The notes under the pieces are model-generated. The model searched no databases. It saw only the letters and a program-made list of their open reading frames with translations, and was not told the DNA's origin. Position numbers and translations under genes: made by a program. From Halovivax limisalsi (GTDB taxonomy: Archaea; Halobacteriota; Halobacteria; Halobacteriales; Natrialbaceae), in the NCBI RefSeq assembly GCF_023093535.1, contig NZ_CP095757.1, forward strand, positions 2,542,001-2,606,000: a stretch of 64,000 nt of DNA, written 5' to 3'. Below, one piece after another: positions 8,038 through 16,419 of the stretch. Positions within the stretch are counted from its first letter, which is position 1, and each line of letters begins with the position of its first letter.

Positions 8038-9099
8038 ATGGAGACCGGGATCGTCCTGCTCAACTTCGGCGAACCTGCCACGCCCGACCGCGAGACCGTC
8101 CTCGAGTACCTGACGCGGATCTTCTACGACAACGCCGATCTCGAGGCGGCCGACTCGGAGCGAGCGGCCAGAGACCGCTCGCGCGAACTGGCCGAGCGAC
8201 GGCTCCCGAGTATCATGGCGGAGTACGAGGAGATCGGCGGCTCGCCGCTGCAGGAGCAAGCGATCGCACAGGCCGACGCGCTGGCCGAGACGCTCGCCGA
8301 CCGCGGTCACGACGTGACCGTTCGCCACGCGATGCAGTTCACCGAGCCGCTGATCCCCGACGTCGCCGCCGAGCTCGCCGACGACGGGGTCGACCACGTC
8401 GTCGCGCTTCCCATCTACCCGCTGTGTGGCCCCTCGACGACGGTGGCCTCGATCGACGCGCTGGAGACCGCGATCGCTGAGCTGGAGGATTACGACCCCG
8501 CGTTCGCCTCGATCACCGGCTGGCACCGCGTGCCGGCGTACAACCGCTTGCGGGCGGACGGCATCGACGCCTTCCTCCACGAGGAAGGAGTATCCCTCGA
8601 CGATCCCGAGACCGCGTTCGTCTTCTCCGCGCACGGCACGCCGACGAAGTACCTCGACGCGGGGAGCCGCTACGATCAGTACGTCGAGGAGCACGCAGCG
8701 ACGATCGCTCGCTTGCTCGGCCTCGAGGACTACCACATCGGGTACCAGAACCACGCCAACCGCGACATCGAGTGGACCGAGCCCGAGACGGAGGACGTGG
8801 TCGAGCGCCTCGGCGACGAAGCCGACCGCGTCGTCGTCGAGCCGATGAGCTTCATGCACGAGCAGTCGGAGACGCTCGCCGAACTCGACGTCGACCTGGC
8901 CGAAGACGCCGCGGCGGTCGGGCTCGATCTCCACCGCGTCCCGGTCCCCCACGACGATCCGCGCTTCGCGACGCTGCTCGCGGACCTCCTCGAACCGTTC
9001 TGTGCCGACTTCGATCCGGCCTACTACCAGCTTCGCCAGTGCGAGTGTCGGCCGGAACCCGGCACGTACTGTCTGAACGCCGGCGTGCAGCCGGAGTGA
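8038..9099 (+). CDS. hemH: Ferrochelatase (HemH/CpfC) with C-terminal cysteine cluster
   Basis: A 353-residue cytoplasmic enzyme that inserts Fe2+ into a porphyrin ring. It has the N-terminal GIVLLNFGEPATP strand and the catalytic histidine region FSAHGTP near 196-202, which corresponds to FSAHSLP of known ferrochelatases. A conserved acidic patch follows near 240-260. The C-terminus carries four cysteines (322, 335, 337, 345) in a short span, like the [2Fe-2S]-binding tails of actinobacterial and animal ferrochelatases. Whether a cluster forms is inference. With the upstream oxidase and the convergent HemE it makes a local heme set. The product could be coproheme or protoheme depending on the oxidase substrate. 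Confidence 0.92.
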   Translation: METGIVLLNFGEPATPDRETVLEYLTRIFYDNADLEAADSERAARDRSRELAERRLPSIMAEYEEIGGSPLQEQAIAQADALAETLADRGHDVTVRHAMQFTEPLIPDVAAELADDGVDHVVALPIYPLCGPSTTVASIDALETAIAELEDYDPAFASITGWHRVPAYNRLRADGIDAFLHEEGVSLDDPETAFVFSAHGTPTKYLDAGSRYDQYVEEHAATIARLLGLEDYHIGYQNHANRDIEWTEPETEDVVERLGDEADRVVVEPMSFMHEQSETLAELDVDLAEDAAAVGLDLHRVPVPHDDPRFATLLADLLEPFCADFDPAYYQLRQCECRPEPGTYCLNAGVQPE

Positions 9100-9149
9100 C
9101 GTAACTATCTTTCGCGAGCGGCTTCGACTCCTGCGAAATCGGGTTCGCG

Positions 9150-9188
9150 ACCGCGAGGCCGACTTCGCTACCGCGAGACCGACTTCGC
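9150..9188. repeat. Tandem 19-bp repeat at hemE stop codon
   Basis: accgcgagRccgacttcgc occurs at 9150-9168 and again at 9170-9188, differing at one base. The second copy is the last codons of hemE and the first copy lies beyond the stop codon. It looks like a small local duplication between two convergent genes. Confidence 0.7.
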
Positions 9189-10175
9189 CGCCTCGAAGAA
9201 CGCCGCGACGTTCTCGACGGGGACCGACCGGTCGACGCCGTGACCGAGGTTCAGAATGTGGCCGGCCTCACCCGCTGCGTCGACGATGTCGAGCGTGCGC
9301 TCGCGGACGGCGTCGGGATCACCGTAGAGGAGCGCTGGGTCGAGATTGCCCTGCACCGGCCGATCGCCCAGTCGGTCGCGCGCCGCGGCGATGTCGACCG
9401 TCCAGTCGAGGCCGACGACGTCCGCGCCGGTCTCGGCGAGCAGGTCGAGATTGCCAGAGAGGTTCCGGGCGAAGACGATCGTCGGGACGTCGGTGGCCTC
9501 GACGATCTCCCGGTGCAGCGGGAGGAGAAACGCGCGGTAGTCCGCCGGCGAGAGCAGGCCCGCGTACGTGTCGAACAGCTGGATCGCGTCCGCACCGGCC
9601 TCGACCTGGTACCGGACGTAGTCGACGACGACGTCGGTGAAGGCTCGCAGGAGTCGCTCGAACGCGTCGGGGTGTTCCGCGCGCAGGCGGCGGACGGCCA
9701 TGAAGGTCCGCGACGGTTCGCCCTCGCAGACGTACGCCGCGAGCGTGAACGGGCCGCCGGTGAAGCCGAGTGTCGCCGCGTCGGAACCGAGCTCGGCCGA
9801 GAGTCGGGAGAGGAGGTCGCCGACGTAGGGGAGGTGTTCGCGGACGTCCTCGGGGGTTCGGTCCGCGTCCGCAGGCGATTCGACCGGGTTCTCGACGACC
9901 GGTCCGACGCCAGATTCGAGGTGGTATGCAAACCCGAGCGGTTCCAGCACCGTCAGGATGTCCGAGTACATGACGACGGCGTCCGGTTCGAATCGCTCGT
10001 AGGGCTGGAGGCTGATCTCGGCGGCGACGTCCGGCGTCGAAATCGCCTCGCGGAACGAGTAGTCCTCGCGCAGTTCGCGGTACTCCGGGAGGTACCGGCC
10101 CGCCTGGCGCATCATCCAGACCGGCGGGCGCTCGGTTCGCTCCCCGCGGGCCGCCCGGAGAAACAGGTCTCTCAT
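9168..10175 (-). CDS. hemE: Uroporphyrinogen III decarboxylase
   Basis: A 335-residue TIM-barrel enzyme that removes four carboxyl groups from uroporphyrinogen III to make coproporphyrinogen III. The N-terminal signature PPVWMMRQAGRYLPEY starts near residue 18 and contains the catalytic arginine. The second signature GFTGGPFTLAAY lies near 139-150. The C-terminal NLGHGVDRSVPVENV (about 310-325) is the substrate-binding NxGHG loop. The start at 10175 (MRDLFLRAARGE) is the family's usual beginning; the longer open frame upstream is not homologous. The gene is convergent with ferrochelatase. Confidence 0.95.
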   Translation of the reverse strand: MRDLFLRAARGERTERPPVWMMRQAGRYLPEYRELREDYSFREAISTPDVAAEISLQPYERFEPDAVVMYSDILTVLEPLGFAYHLESGVGPVVENPVESPADADRTPEDVREHLPYVGDLLSRLSAELGSDAATLGFTGGPFTLAAYVCEGEPSRTFMAVRRLRAEHPDAFERLLRAFTDVVVDYVRYQVEAGADAIQLFDTYAGLLSPADYRAFLLPLHREIVEATDVPTIVFARNLSGNLDLLAETGADVVGLDWTVDIAAARDRLGDRPVQGNLDPALLYGDPDAVRERTLDIVDAAGEAGHILNLGHGVDRSVPVENVAAFFEAAKSVSR

Positions 10176-10294
10176 GCCCGAGGGTTCGAGACGGCTCCGC
10201 CTAACAGTTGTGAAGGGCGTCGGCCTCGCCGGCACGGTGACGCGATCGATCTCGACGGCGCGGCAGCGACGGTCGAACGCGGCGGCTCGATCGG

Positions 10295-10930
10295 TCAGCG
10301 TCTCCCGGACGGGTCGGTTTCGCAGTACCGCTGCGGGACGTGCATCCGAATCGAGGCGGGCACGTACCCGACGAGCCGAACCGCGAGATCGGCCAGAGAC
10401 CGCCGGAGGAGTGCGTAGACGGTCGAGATCGCCAGGAGTCCACCGACGAGACCGACGGTGACCAGCCCCGCCGCTTCGCCGGCCACCGTGATCGCGCCCG
10501 CCCCGGCCAGGCTCGCGAGCGCGAGGTCCTCCGGGGCGCCGTCGTAGCGAACCCAGCGGCGGGCGCGGAGCCAGCGGCCGTGGTAGTGGCTGTAGACCGC
10601 CCGGTCGCTGCCGGCCTGCCAGGGTCGGAGTTCGAGGCCGGCGCCGGCGACGTCGGTCACCGCGTGGAGCGCGGCGGCGGTCAGTCCGACCGCGAGGCCG
10701 ACGGTCACCGTCGAGGGTGACAGCAGCGCGAGGCCGATCGCGGGGCCGGCCGCGAGCCACCCGTAGACGGGGTAGTGAAGCGTTCTGCGATGGCCGACGT
10801 AGAGGTCGAGGTCGGGAAGCAACCCGCCGACGGCGCCGGCCAGGATCGCGACCGGCGCCAGTTCGGGAGCGCCGACTATCACCGGGAGCGCCACCGCCAT
10901 GCCCACGAGCGCGTGGGTCGTCGCCATCAT
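10295..10930 (-). CDS. YdjM/DUF457-type membrane-bound metal-dependent hydrolase
   Basis: A 211-residue membrane protein, about five or six helices. The N-terminus MMATTHALVGMA and the motif LLPDLDLYVGHRRTLHYP (about 38-54) match the YdjM (DUF457) family. There His, Asp and the D-x-D/H-R-x-x-H pattern are thought to form a metal centre. Later HAVTDV (about 89-94) supplies another His/Asp pair. The family is called a membrane-bound hydrolase, but no substrate is established. It probably has its own promoter, and no operon partner is obvious. Confidence 0.75.
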   Translation of the reverse strand: MMATTHALVGMAVALPVIVGAPELAPVAILAGAVGGLLPDLDLYVGHRRTLHYPVYGWLAAGPAIGLALLSPSTVTVGLAVGLTAAALHAVTDVAGAGLELRPWQAGSDRAVYSHYHGRWLRARRWVRYDGAPEDLALASLAGAGAITVAGEAAGLVTVGLVGGLLAISTVYALLRRSLADLAVRLVGYVPASIRMHVPQRYCETDPSGRR

Positions 10931-11042
10931 CGTTCGGTTCTCTAGGCAGTCGGCTCATATAGCCGTTTCGCGCACGCCCGTCGGAAGGGAAGGGTTAGGG
11001 CGAGGGAGCGATGAGTACACGACGGATTCGGGTGAATTCACG

Positions 11043-11738
11043 ATGACGATCGCGGCGACGTTCGGCCTCGCAGCCGCAGTCGGCGTTCTTCTGGCGACGC
11101 TGTGGATCGGCGTCCGTCGCGACGACGCGGCGATCGCCGTCAACGCGGTCGCCTCGCTGGCCGCCGTGGCGAGCCCGCTCGCCGTCGAGGCCGTGGTGGT
11201 CGGCCTCGAGGGCGGCGCCGTGAGTTTCGGGCCCGTCCTGCCGCTCTCTATCGCGATCGCCGGTATCCTCCACATGCTCGGCATGCTGGGGTGGTACGAC
11301 ACCGTCTGGTGGTGGGACCACGTGACCCACGTCGCGTCCGCGGCCCTCGTCGCGGCGATCGTCTACGCGTGGGTGGTGGTTGCCGGTCCGGGCGCCCTTC
11401 CCGGTCCGCTCGGGACGTCCGTCGCGACGGCGACGATCGGACTCACGCTCGCGGCCGGCATCGCCTGGGAACTGCTCGAACACGCCGCCAGGGCCGTCAG
11501 CGAACGCGTCGGCGTCGAGCACGTGCTCAAGCGCTACGGCCCTTACGACACGCCGATGGACGTGGCGTTCGACGGCCTCGGCGCGATTCTCGTCGTCGCG
11601 GTCGACGGACGAATGTTTCTGCCCCTGTTCGAGCCGACACCGGCGGTGACGCGAACGCTGCTACACTGGTCGATCGGCGCCGTCACGGCGATATCGATCG
11701 GTTCGGCGGCGGTCGCGCTGGTCGGGCGTCGGCTCTGA
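11043..11738 (+). CDS. YjdF/DUF2238-like integral membrane protein
   Basis: A 231-residue protein with about seven hydrophobic helices. Conserved polar residues inside the membrane spans resemble the YjdF (DUF2238) pattern: YDTVWWWDHVTHVASA near 84-99, then GIAWELLEHAA near 140-150, and YDTPMDVAFDGLGA near 170-183. The spaced Asp, His, Glu and DT..D residues suggest a metal or proton site. Function is unknown. The start at 11043 begins at the first helix, and the upstream in-frame extension looks non-coding. It diverges from the YdjM-like gene. Confidence 0.65.
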   Translation: MTIAATFGLAAAVGVLLATLWIGVRRDDAAIAVNAVASLAAVASPLAVEAVVVGLEGGAVSFGPVLPLSIAIAGILHMLGMLGWYDTVWWWDHVTHVASAALVAAIVYAWVVVAGPGALPGPLGTSVATATIGLTLAAGIAWELLEHAARAVSERVGVEHVLKRYGPYDTPMDVAFDGLGAILVVAVDGRMFLPLFEPTPAVTRTLLHWSIGAVTAISIGSAAVALVGRRL

Positions 11739-11764
11739 AGCAGGTCGAAGGGTTCCCCGCATCG

Positions 11765-12940
11765 TCATAGCAGTGGTACGAGTGTCATCCCGCAGTAGCC
11801 GATGCCGAATGCCAGCACGAACGAACCGACCCACGCGACGACCGTCACGGCCAGTTTGTGCGGGCTGACGGCGGCCCCGCCGCCGACCGCGAGGCCGCTG
11901 CCGACGATCGCGCTCACGACGATCTGGTTGAACGAGACCGGGACGCCGAGCAGGACCGCCGTCTGGGCGATGAGAAACGAGGGAACGAGCGTCGCGATCG
12001 ATCGCCGCGGGCCGAGCGAGGCGTACTCCTGCGAGATCGCCTTGATCATCCGCGGCGCGCCGGTCCAGGACCCGACCAGGATTCCGAGGCCGCCACCGAG
12101 CAGGACGGCGGTCGGGGTCACCATCGACGCGTCGGACAGCAGCGGGAGCAAGGGGCCGACGGCGAGGCCGACCTGGCTCGCCCCGGCGGAGAAGGCGACG
12201 AGGCCCCCGAGAGCGAGCACGAACCGCCGCAGTCCACCCGTCACGTCCCGGCGGATGTCCCACCGGACGACCACTGCGGCCAGGGCCCCGACGGCGAGCG
12301 AGATCGCACCGGTCGCCGCGACGCCGTCGAACGGCAGCGCCCACCGCAGGCCACCGGCGGCGGTGCCGCCGCCCGGTTCGAGGAACGAAACCTCCAGATT
12401 CGCGAGGACGGCCCCGACCAGGCCGGCGAGAACCGGAACGCTCCGGGCCTCGGGGACGGACGGGCGGGGCAGTACACTCGCGATCCCGTAGGCGATCCCG
12501 CCGCCGACGAACGGCGTGAGGAGCCACAGGGCGCCGACCTCGGTATACTTCGTCCACGCCGGCGTCCCGCCCAGAGCCAGCCCGACGCCGATGACCGACC
12601 CGGTGACCGTAAAGGCCGTCGCGATCGGGTAACCGGTCGCGATCCCGACCGCCATCAGACCGGAGCCGATCAGTAAGACGACGATGACGCCGGTCGGCGG
12701 GAGCGTGACGCCGTCGACGAGGCCGCGCCCGACGGCTTCGGAGACGTTTCCGCCCTGGGTGACCGCTCCGGCGAAGCCGAGGATGCCGACGACGAAGGCG
12801 GCCTGCATCGTCGAGATGGCATTGGCCCCGACTGCGGGGGCAAACGGCGTCGCGCCGCTCGAACCGGCGCCGATGACCCACGCCATGAAGAGGCTCGCGA
12901 GCGCGGCCACGCCGAACATGAGGACGGTCGCTGGTTCCAT
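11765..12940 (-). CDS. PiT family inorganic phosphate transporter
   Basis: A 391-residue membrane protein with about ten helices and the internal duplication of the PiT family. It is predicted to import phosphate, usually as a metal-phosphate or with H+/Na+. The first repeat has FAPAVGANAISTMQAA (about 33-48), the equivalent of the GANDVAN signature. The second repeat shows SFNQIVVSAIVGSGLAVG near the C-terminus, with a loop starting at SPHKLAV after it. There is no PhoU gene beside it, unlike some PiT operons. The next gene downstream on the other strand overlaps nothing. Confidence 0.88.
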   Translation of the reverse strand: MEPATVLMFGVAALASLFMAWVIGAGSSGATPFAPAVGANAISTMQAAFVVGILGFAGAVTQGGNVSEAVGRGLVDGVTLPPTGVIVVLLIGSGLMAVGIATGYPIATAFTVTGSVIGVGLALGGTPAWTKYTEVGALWLLTPFVGGGIAYGIASVLPRPSVPEARSVPVLAGLVGAVLANLEVSFLEPGGGTAAGGLRWALPFDGVAATGAISLAVGALAAVVVRWDIRRDVTGGLRRFVLALGGLVAFSAGASQVGLAVGPLLPLLSDASMVTPTAVLLGGGLGILVGSWTGAPRMIKAISQEYASLGPRRSIATLVPSFLIAQTAVLLGVPVSFNQIVVSAIVGSGLAVGGGAAVSPHKLAVTVVAWVGSFVLAFGIGYCGMTLVPLL

Positions 12941-12987
12941 CTATCGTGGAGGCGTTGTATGGTCGAATGCAGTTGGAAACGAATAGG

Positions 12988-13524
12988 TCAGTCGGCCGTC
13001 GCCGCGGTGGCGTCGGCATCCTGCGAGCGGCTGCGCCAGACGCCCTGGAGGTGCGCGCCGGCGAACATACCGGCGATCGCCCAGAGGATGGTGCCGTTGC
13101 CGATCCCGATGCTGGCGTAGGCCGCGCCGGGACAGATGCCCGAGAGTCCCCAGCCGACGCCGAAGATCGAGCCGCCGATCAGCACGTTGCGGTCGAACGG
13201 CTTGAGGCGGCGTTCGTAGGCGTCGCCGGTCATCGGCGCCCGGTCGCGCAGACGCGGGACGAGGAAAAAGGCGATCCCCGTGACGACCGCCGCACCGAAC
13301 ATCACGAACACCAGTCCGAAGTCCTCCAACTGGAGGAAGTCGAGCACGACCTCCGGTCGGGCCATCCGGCTGTAGGCGAGTCCGAACCCGAAGAACAGGC
13401 CACCGACGAGGATCAGCGGCAGGAACAGCGGGTGCTCGGTTCGGTCGGGTGCGCCGGCGCTCGCGGGGCGGGACCCGCCCCGCTCGTCGTTCCGAGACCC
13501 TCGCTCCGCTCGCGTCTCGCTCAT
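12988..13524 (-). CDS. YeeE/YedE (DUF6691) sulfur-transport membrane protein, second half
   Basis: A 178-residue membrane protein with four predicted helices after a charged N-terminus of about 30 residues. Key segments are LILVGGLFFGFGLAYSRM (about 34-51) and GGSIFGVGWGLSGICPGAAY near 120-139. These match the YeeE/YedE fold, in which a conserved Cys passes thiosulfate or another sulfane-sulfur compound through the membrane. Its ATG overlaps the stop of the preceding gene by one base (TAATG), so the two are translationally coupled halves. The single fused YeeE protein of bacteria corresponds to both together. It sits next to sulfur-transfer genes. Confidence 0.88.
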   Translation of the reverse strand: MSETRAERGSRNDERGGSRPASAGAPDRTEHPLFLPLILVGGLFFGFGLAYSRMARPEVVLDFLQLEDFGLVFVMFGAAVVTGIAFFLVPRLRDRAPMTGDAYERRLKPFDRNVLIGGSIFGVGWGLSGICPGAAYASIGIGNGTILWAIAGMFAGAHLQGVWRSRSQDADATAATAD

Positions 13525-14081
13525 TACGGACTCACCCCCAGCGCGGAGACGGCCTGGGCCGTCAGGATCGCGACGGCGAGGAACGTGATCACGCCCGCGA
13601 TCGAGGTCTTCGAGGCCGAGCCGACGCCGCAAACGCCGTGGCCCGAGGTACAGCCCTTCCCGGTGCGGGTCCCGATACCGACGAACACGCCGCCGACGAG
13701 CAGTCGCCAGGGCTGGACGTCGGTCGCCCAGGCGCCGCCCTGCCAGACGACGGCGTAGATCGCCCCACCGAGGACGATCCCCGCGGTGAAGACGACCCGC
13801 CAGTCCCGGTCGTACCGGTACTTCGCAAAGCGCGACCGCTCCGAGACGTACGACAGCGTCGACTCGAGGAACGTGCTCGCACCGGCGATGATCCCCGTCC
13901 CGAGGTAGATGATCACCGCGCCCAGGCCGACGAGCAGTCCCCCGATGGCGTATCGACTGATACCGTTGGGAAACGGCTCGGCCGGGATGGCGAGCGGAGC
14001 GAACTCGGCTGCCGAGTGTAGCGGGGCGAACCCGGTCGCCAGCAGCGGTGTGAGATCAGCGGGCATTGCGATGTCGATCAC
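13524..14081 (-). CDS. YeeE/YedE family sulfur-transport membrane protein, first half
   Basis: A 185-residue membrane protein with about four helices. The motif GIGTRTGKGCTSGHGVCG (about 138-155) holds the conserved cysteines of YeeE/YedE transporters, which carry thiosulfate or related sulfur species. Residues 75-95 form a charged cytoplasmic loop (SYVSERSRFAKYRYDRDW). The partner gene starts inside its stop codon and probably builds the same transporter. A rhodanese-dioxygenase fusion begins only 5 bases upstream, so the three minus-strand genes form one operon. Start 14081 is the first ATG; 14066 (MPADLTP) is possible. Confidence 0.88.
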   Translation of the reverse strand: MIDIAMPADLTPLLATGFAPLHSAAEFAPLAIPAEPFPNGISRYAIGGLLVGLGAVIIYLGTGIIAGASTFLESTLSYVSERSRFAKYRYDRDWRVVFTAGIVLGGAIYAVVWQGGAWATDVQPWRLLVGGVFVGIGTRTGKGCTSGHGVCGVGSASKTSIAGVITFLAVAILTAQAVSALGVSP

Positions 14082-14086
14082 GGCGA

Positions 14087-15328
14087 TCAGTCACCGGCGA
14101 GCGATTCCTGACTGGCCGCGCAGTTGTTCGGGCCGAGTTCGAGTTCGAAGGCCTCGTCGTCGGTGGCGTCCTGCTGGCCGAGGTTCGTCGGGATGATGTC
14201 CTCGTAGTTGGCCGGTCGGGGCGGCGTGTCCGAGAGAATCAGGTCGACGAAGTCGTCCCGCGCCATGGTCAGGGCGTCCATCTCGTCCTCGAGTTGGCCG
14301 ATCGGTGCCGTATACGTTCCGTCTTCGGCGGGTTCGGCCGCGTCGCCGAAGTGAGCGCCGCCGATCAGCGTGTCGTCGGGCAGCGACAGGACGCGTTCCT
14401 GCAGCGAGTCGTAGAGCTGAGCGGCGGCCTCGGGAGCGCCGTCGTCGCCCTCCTCGAGGTCGGGCCGGGCGACGCTCTCGACGAACAGACCGTCGCCGGT
14501 GGCCAGGAGTGAGTCGCCGAGCAGGTAGGAGGTCATCCCGGAGGTGTGGCCGGGCGTGTAGACGGTCTCGATCGTCGCGTCGCCGACCCCGAACTCGTCG
14601 CCGTCGGCGGCCAGCGTGACCTCGTCCGCGTAGGTGACGCCGCGGTCGACGGCGGCCTCGGGGATGACGCCCTCGACGCCTTCGTCCGCTAGCGACCGAA
14701 CTCCCGAGATGTGGTCAGCGTGGATGTGCGTGTCGAACGCGTACGTGAGGTCGACACCGAGTTCGTCGGCGTCCTGTCGAGCCTGCGAGAGAGAGTCCGC
14801 GGAACTGAGGTCCGCGGCGTCGTCGACGTAGCGGTCGGTAAAGGCCCGTAGTGGATCGATCACCGCGGCCTCGGTACCGTCGACAAGGAGGTAGCCGAGA
14901 CAGCCGCTGGAGGGACGCTGATACTGGTACAGCGTGCCGGGGCCGTCGTAGCGGTCGACCTCGACGCGCTCGTAGATACGTGCCCAGCCGTTCATCCCGT
15001 CTTCGAGGTGATTCGTCTCGTAGCCGCGTTCGTTGAGAACGCCGGCGACGTACTCGCTGGCGCCGCCCTTCGCACAGAGAACCGTGACCTCACGGTTGTC
15101 GGGAATTCGTGCAAGGACGTCGTCGTCGATCGCGTCGTCCAGGAACTCGAAGTAGGGGACGTTGATGGAGTCGACGGTCTCGCCGTCGATCTTCCACTCG
15201 TCGTACTCCGATTCCATGCGCGTATCGAGCAGGGTGATCCGCTCGCCGTCGTCGATTCGGGCTTTCAGTTCGCTCGGCTCGATCGATCCTATTGCCACGT
15301 CCGGCGTGGGAAGGTCCATGTCGGTCAT
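14087..15328 (-). CDS. Rhodanese-persulfide dioxygenase (ETHE1-like MBL) fusion
   Basis: A 413-residue cytoplasmic protein. Residues 1-125 are a rhodanese domain with active-site Cys85 (VTVLCAKGGAS), which would carry a persulfide. Residues 130-380 are a metallo-beta-lactamase fold with THIHADH at 200-206, TPGHTSG downstream and the GDGLFVESVARPDL segment. That is the iron-binding pattern of ETHE1-type persulfide dioxygenases, which oxidise glutathione or protein persulfide to sulfite. The fusion couples sulfur transfer to oxidation. It is the first gene of the minus-strand operon with the YeeE pair and diverges from tusA-dsrE. I chose ATG 15328; 15337 and 15319 are also in frame. Confidence 0.88.
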   Translation of the reverse strand: MTDMDLPTPDVAIGSIEPSELKARIDDGERITLLDTRMESEYDEWKIDGETVDSINVPYFEFLDDAIDDDVLARIPDNREVTVLCAKGGASEYVAGVLNERGYETNHLEDGMNGWARIYERVEVDRYDGPGTLYQYQRPSSGCLGYLLVDGTEAAVIDPLRAFTDRYVDDAADLSSADSLSQARQDADELGVDLTYAFDTHIHADHISGVRSLADEGVEGVIPEAAVDRGVTYADEVTLAADGDEFGVGDATIETVYTPGHTSGMTSYLLGDSLLATGDGLFVESVARPDLEEGDDGAPEAAAQLYDSLQERVLSLPDDTLIGGAHFGDAAEPAEDGTYTAPIGQLEDEMDALTMARDDFVDLILSDTPPRPANYEDIIPTNLGQQDATDDEAFELELGPNNCAASQESLAGD

Positions 15329-15339
15329 TTCGTACACAG

Positions 15340-15581
15340 CCTCGTACCGGACCCTCGCACATAAGGGTTTTCATAGAATTCCCCAATTTACACAATACTA
15401 TTTCGCCTTCACGCCCGGCGGATACTAGTATTCACACGTAATCGCGCTCGATAGTGCGCTATTGCTCCTCGATATCCCATTCCAGTTATGGCGGTTGTTC
15501 GTATCCGCCACACTAATCGACATTCTTTTATGGGCCGGAACAATATTGTGTGGTAGCTCCAATATAGAGCACTGATACGGT
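15340..15581. promoter_or_regulatory. AT-rich divergent promoter of the sulfur module
   Basis: This stretch is much richer in A and T than its surroundings and separates divergent sulfur operons. On the minus strand CTTATG near 15359-15365 is about 30 bases from the fusion start. On the plus strand TTTTATGG near 15526-15533 and AATATAG near 15561-15567 are TATA candidates for tusA. Two symmetric elements could be operators: acaatattgt at 15540-15549 (perfect palindrome) and tggcgg/ccgcca at 15489-15494 and 15505-15510. Confidence 0.55.
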
Positions 15582-15827
15582 ATGAGTTCCCAATACGACA
15601 TCACCGAGACGCTCGACGTGAAAGGACAGTCCTGCCCGATGCCCGTCGTGAAGACGAAGGGAGCGATCGACGACCTCGACGAGGGCCAGATCCTCGAAGT
15701 CGTCGCGACCGACTCCGGCAGCACGAGCGACCTCGCGGGCTGGGCCGAGGGAACAGAGGGCGTGACCCTCCTCGACCAGACCGAGGGCGACGCCGTCTAC
15801 AAGCACTACGTCGAGAAGACCGCGTAA
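15582..15827 (+). CDS. tusA: TusA-family sulfurtransferase
   Basis: An 81-residue soluble protein of the TusA/SirA/YeeD family. The family signature CPMPVVKTK starts with the catalytic Cys18, which carries sulfur as a persulfide. Partners in other organisms deliver this sulfur to tRNA thiolation, molybdenum cofactor synthesis or dissimilatory sulfur oxidation. It lies one base before the DsrE-like gene and diverges from a persulfide dioxygenase and a YeeE transporter. The likely role here is moving imported or generated sulfane sulfur. The exact acceptor is not shown. Confidence 0.92.
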   Translation: MSSQYDITETLDVKGQSCPMPVVKTKGAIDDLDEGQILEVVATDSGSTSDLAGWAEGTEGVTLLDQTEGDAVYKHYVEKTA

Positions 15828-15828
15828 G

Positions 15829-16419
15829 ATGAGCACGGAGAACGAACCGTCGGCGGCTGGAGTCACCGACCCGGAGATCGACCCCGCGGAGTTTGCGGCG
15901 CTTCGCGAGCGCGTCGAGGAGCTCGAAAGGGCGATCACGGGGGCCGAAACCGTCGACGACGGCAAGAAGATGACCGTCGTGGCCACGCAGGGCACCCTCG
16001 ACATGGCCTACCCGCCGCTCATTCTGGCGAGTACGGCCGCCGCCTTCGGCTGGGACGTGGTGGTCTTTCACACCTTCTGGGGCCTCGACATCCTCCACGA
16101 GGAGCACTCGAAGGACCTCAAACTCTCGGCCGTCGGCAACCCGAACCTGCCCGTCCCCAACGCGATCGGTGCGCTCCCGGGGATGGACGCGATGGCGACA
16201 CGCATGATGCAAAAGCGTATCGACGAGAACGGCACGGCCACCATCGAGGAACTCATCGATCTCTCGCTCGAGAGCGGGGTCGACCTCCAGGCCTGCCAGA
16301 TGACCATCGAGCTGATGGACTACGACGAGGACGATTTCTACGACGGCGTTACGACCGGCGTCGGCGCGGCCACCGCGATCCAGCACATGGCCGAGTCCGA
16401 CGTCCAGTTGCTGGTGTAA
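15829..16419 (+). CDS. DsrE/DsrF/DrsH-like (DsrE2-type) sulfur-carrier protein
   Basis: A 196-residue protein starting right after tusA. An N-terminal helix (about 20-40) is followed by the DsrE-like alpha/beta fold: MTVVATQGTLDMAYPPLI (about 48-65) and FGWDVVVFHTFWGL. Cys156 in the LQACQMT segment is at the place of the conserved sulfur-binding Cys of DsrE-type proteins. Family members pass persulfide sulfur with TusA in sulfur oxidation. An N-terminal membrane helix is not evident, so it is probably cytoplasmic or peripheral. Tight linkage to tusA supports a shared sulfur relay. Confidence 0.88.
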   Translation: MSTENEPSAAGVTDPEIDPAEFAALRERVEELERAITGAETVDDGKKMTVVATQGTLDMAYPPLILASTAAAFGWDVVVFHTFWGLDILHEEHSKDLKLSAVGNPNLPVPNAIGALPGMDAMATRMMQKRIDENGTATIEELIDLSLESGVDLQACQMTIELMDYDEDDFYDGVTTGVGAATAIQHMAESDVQLLV

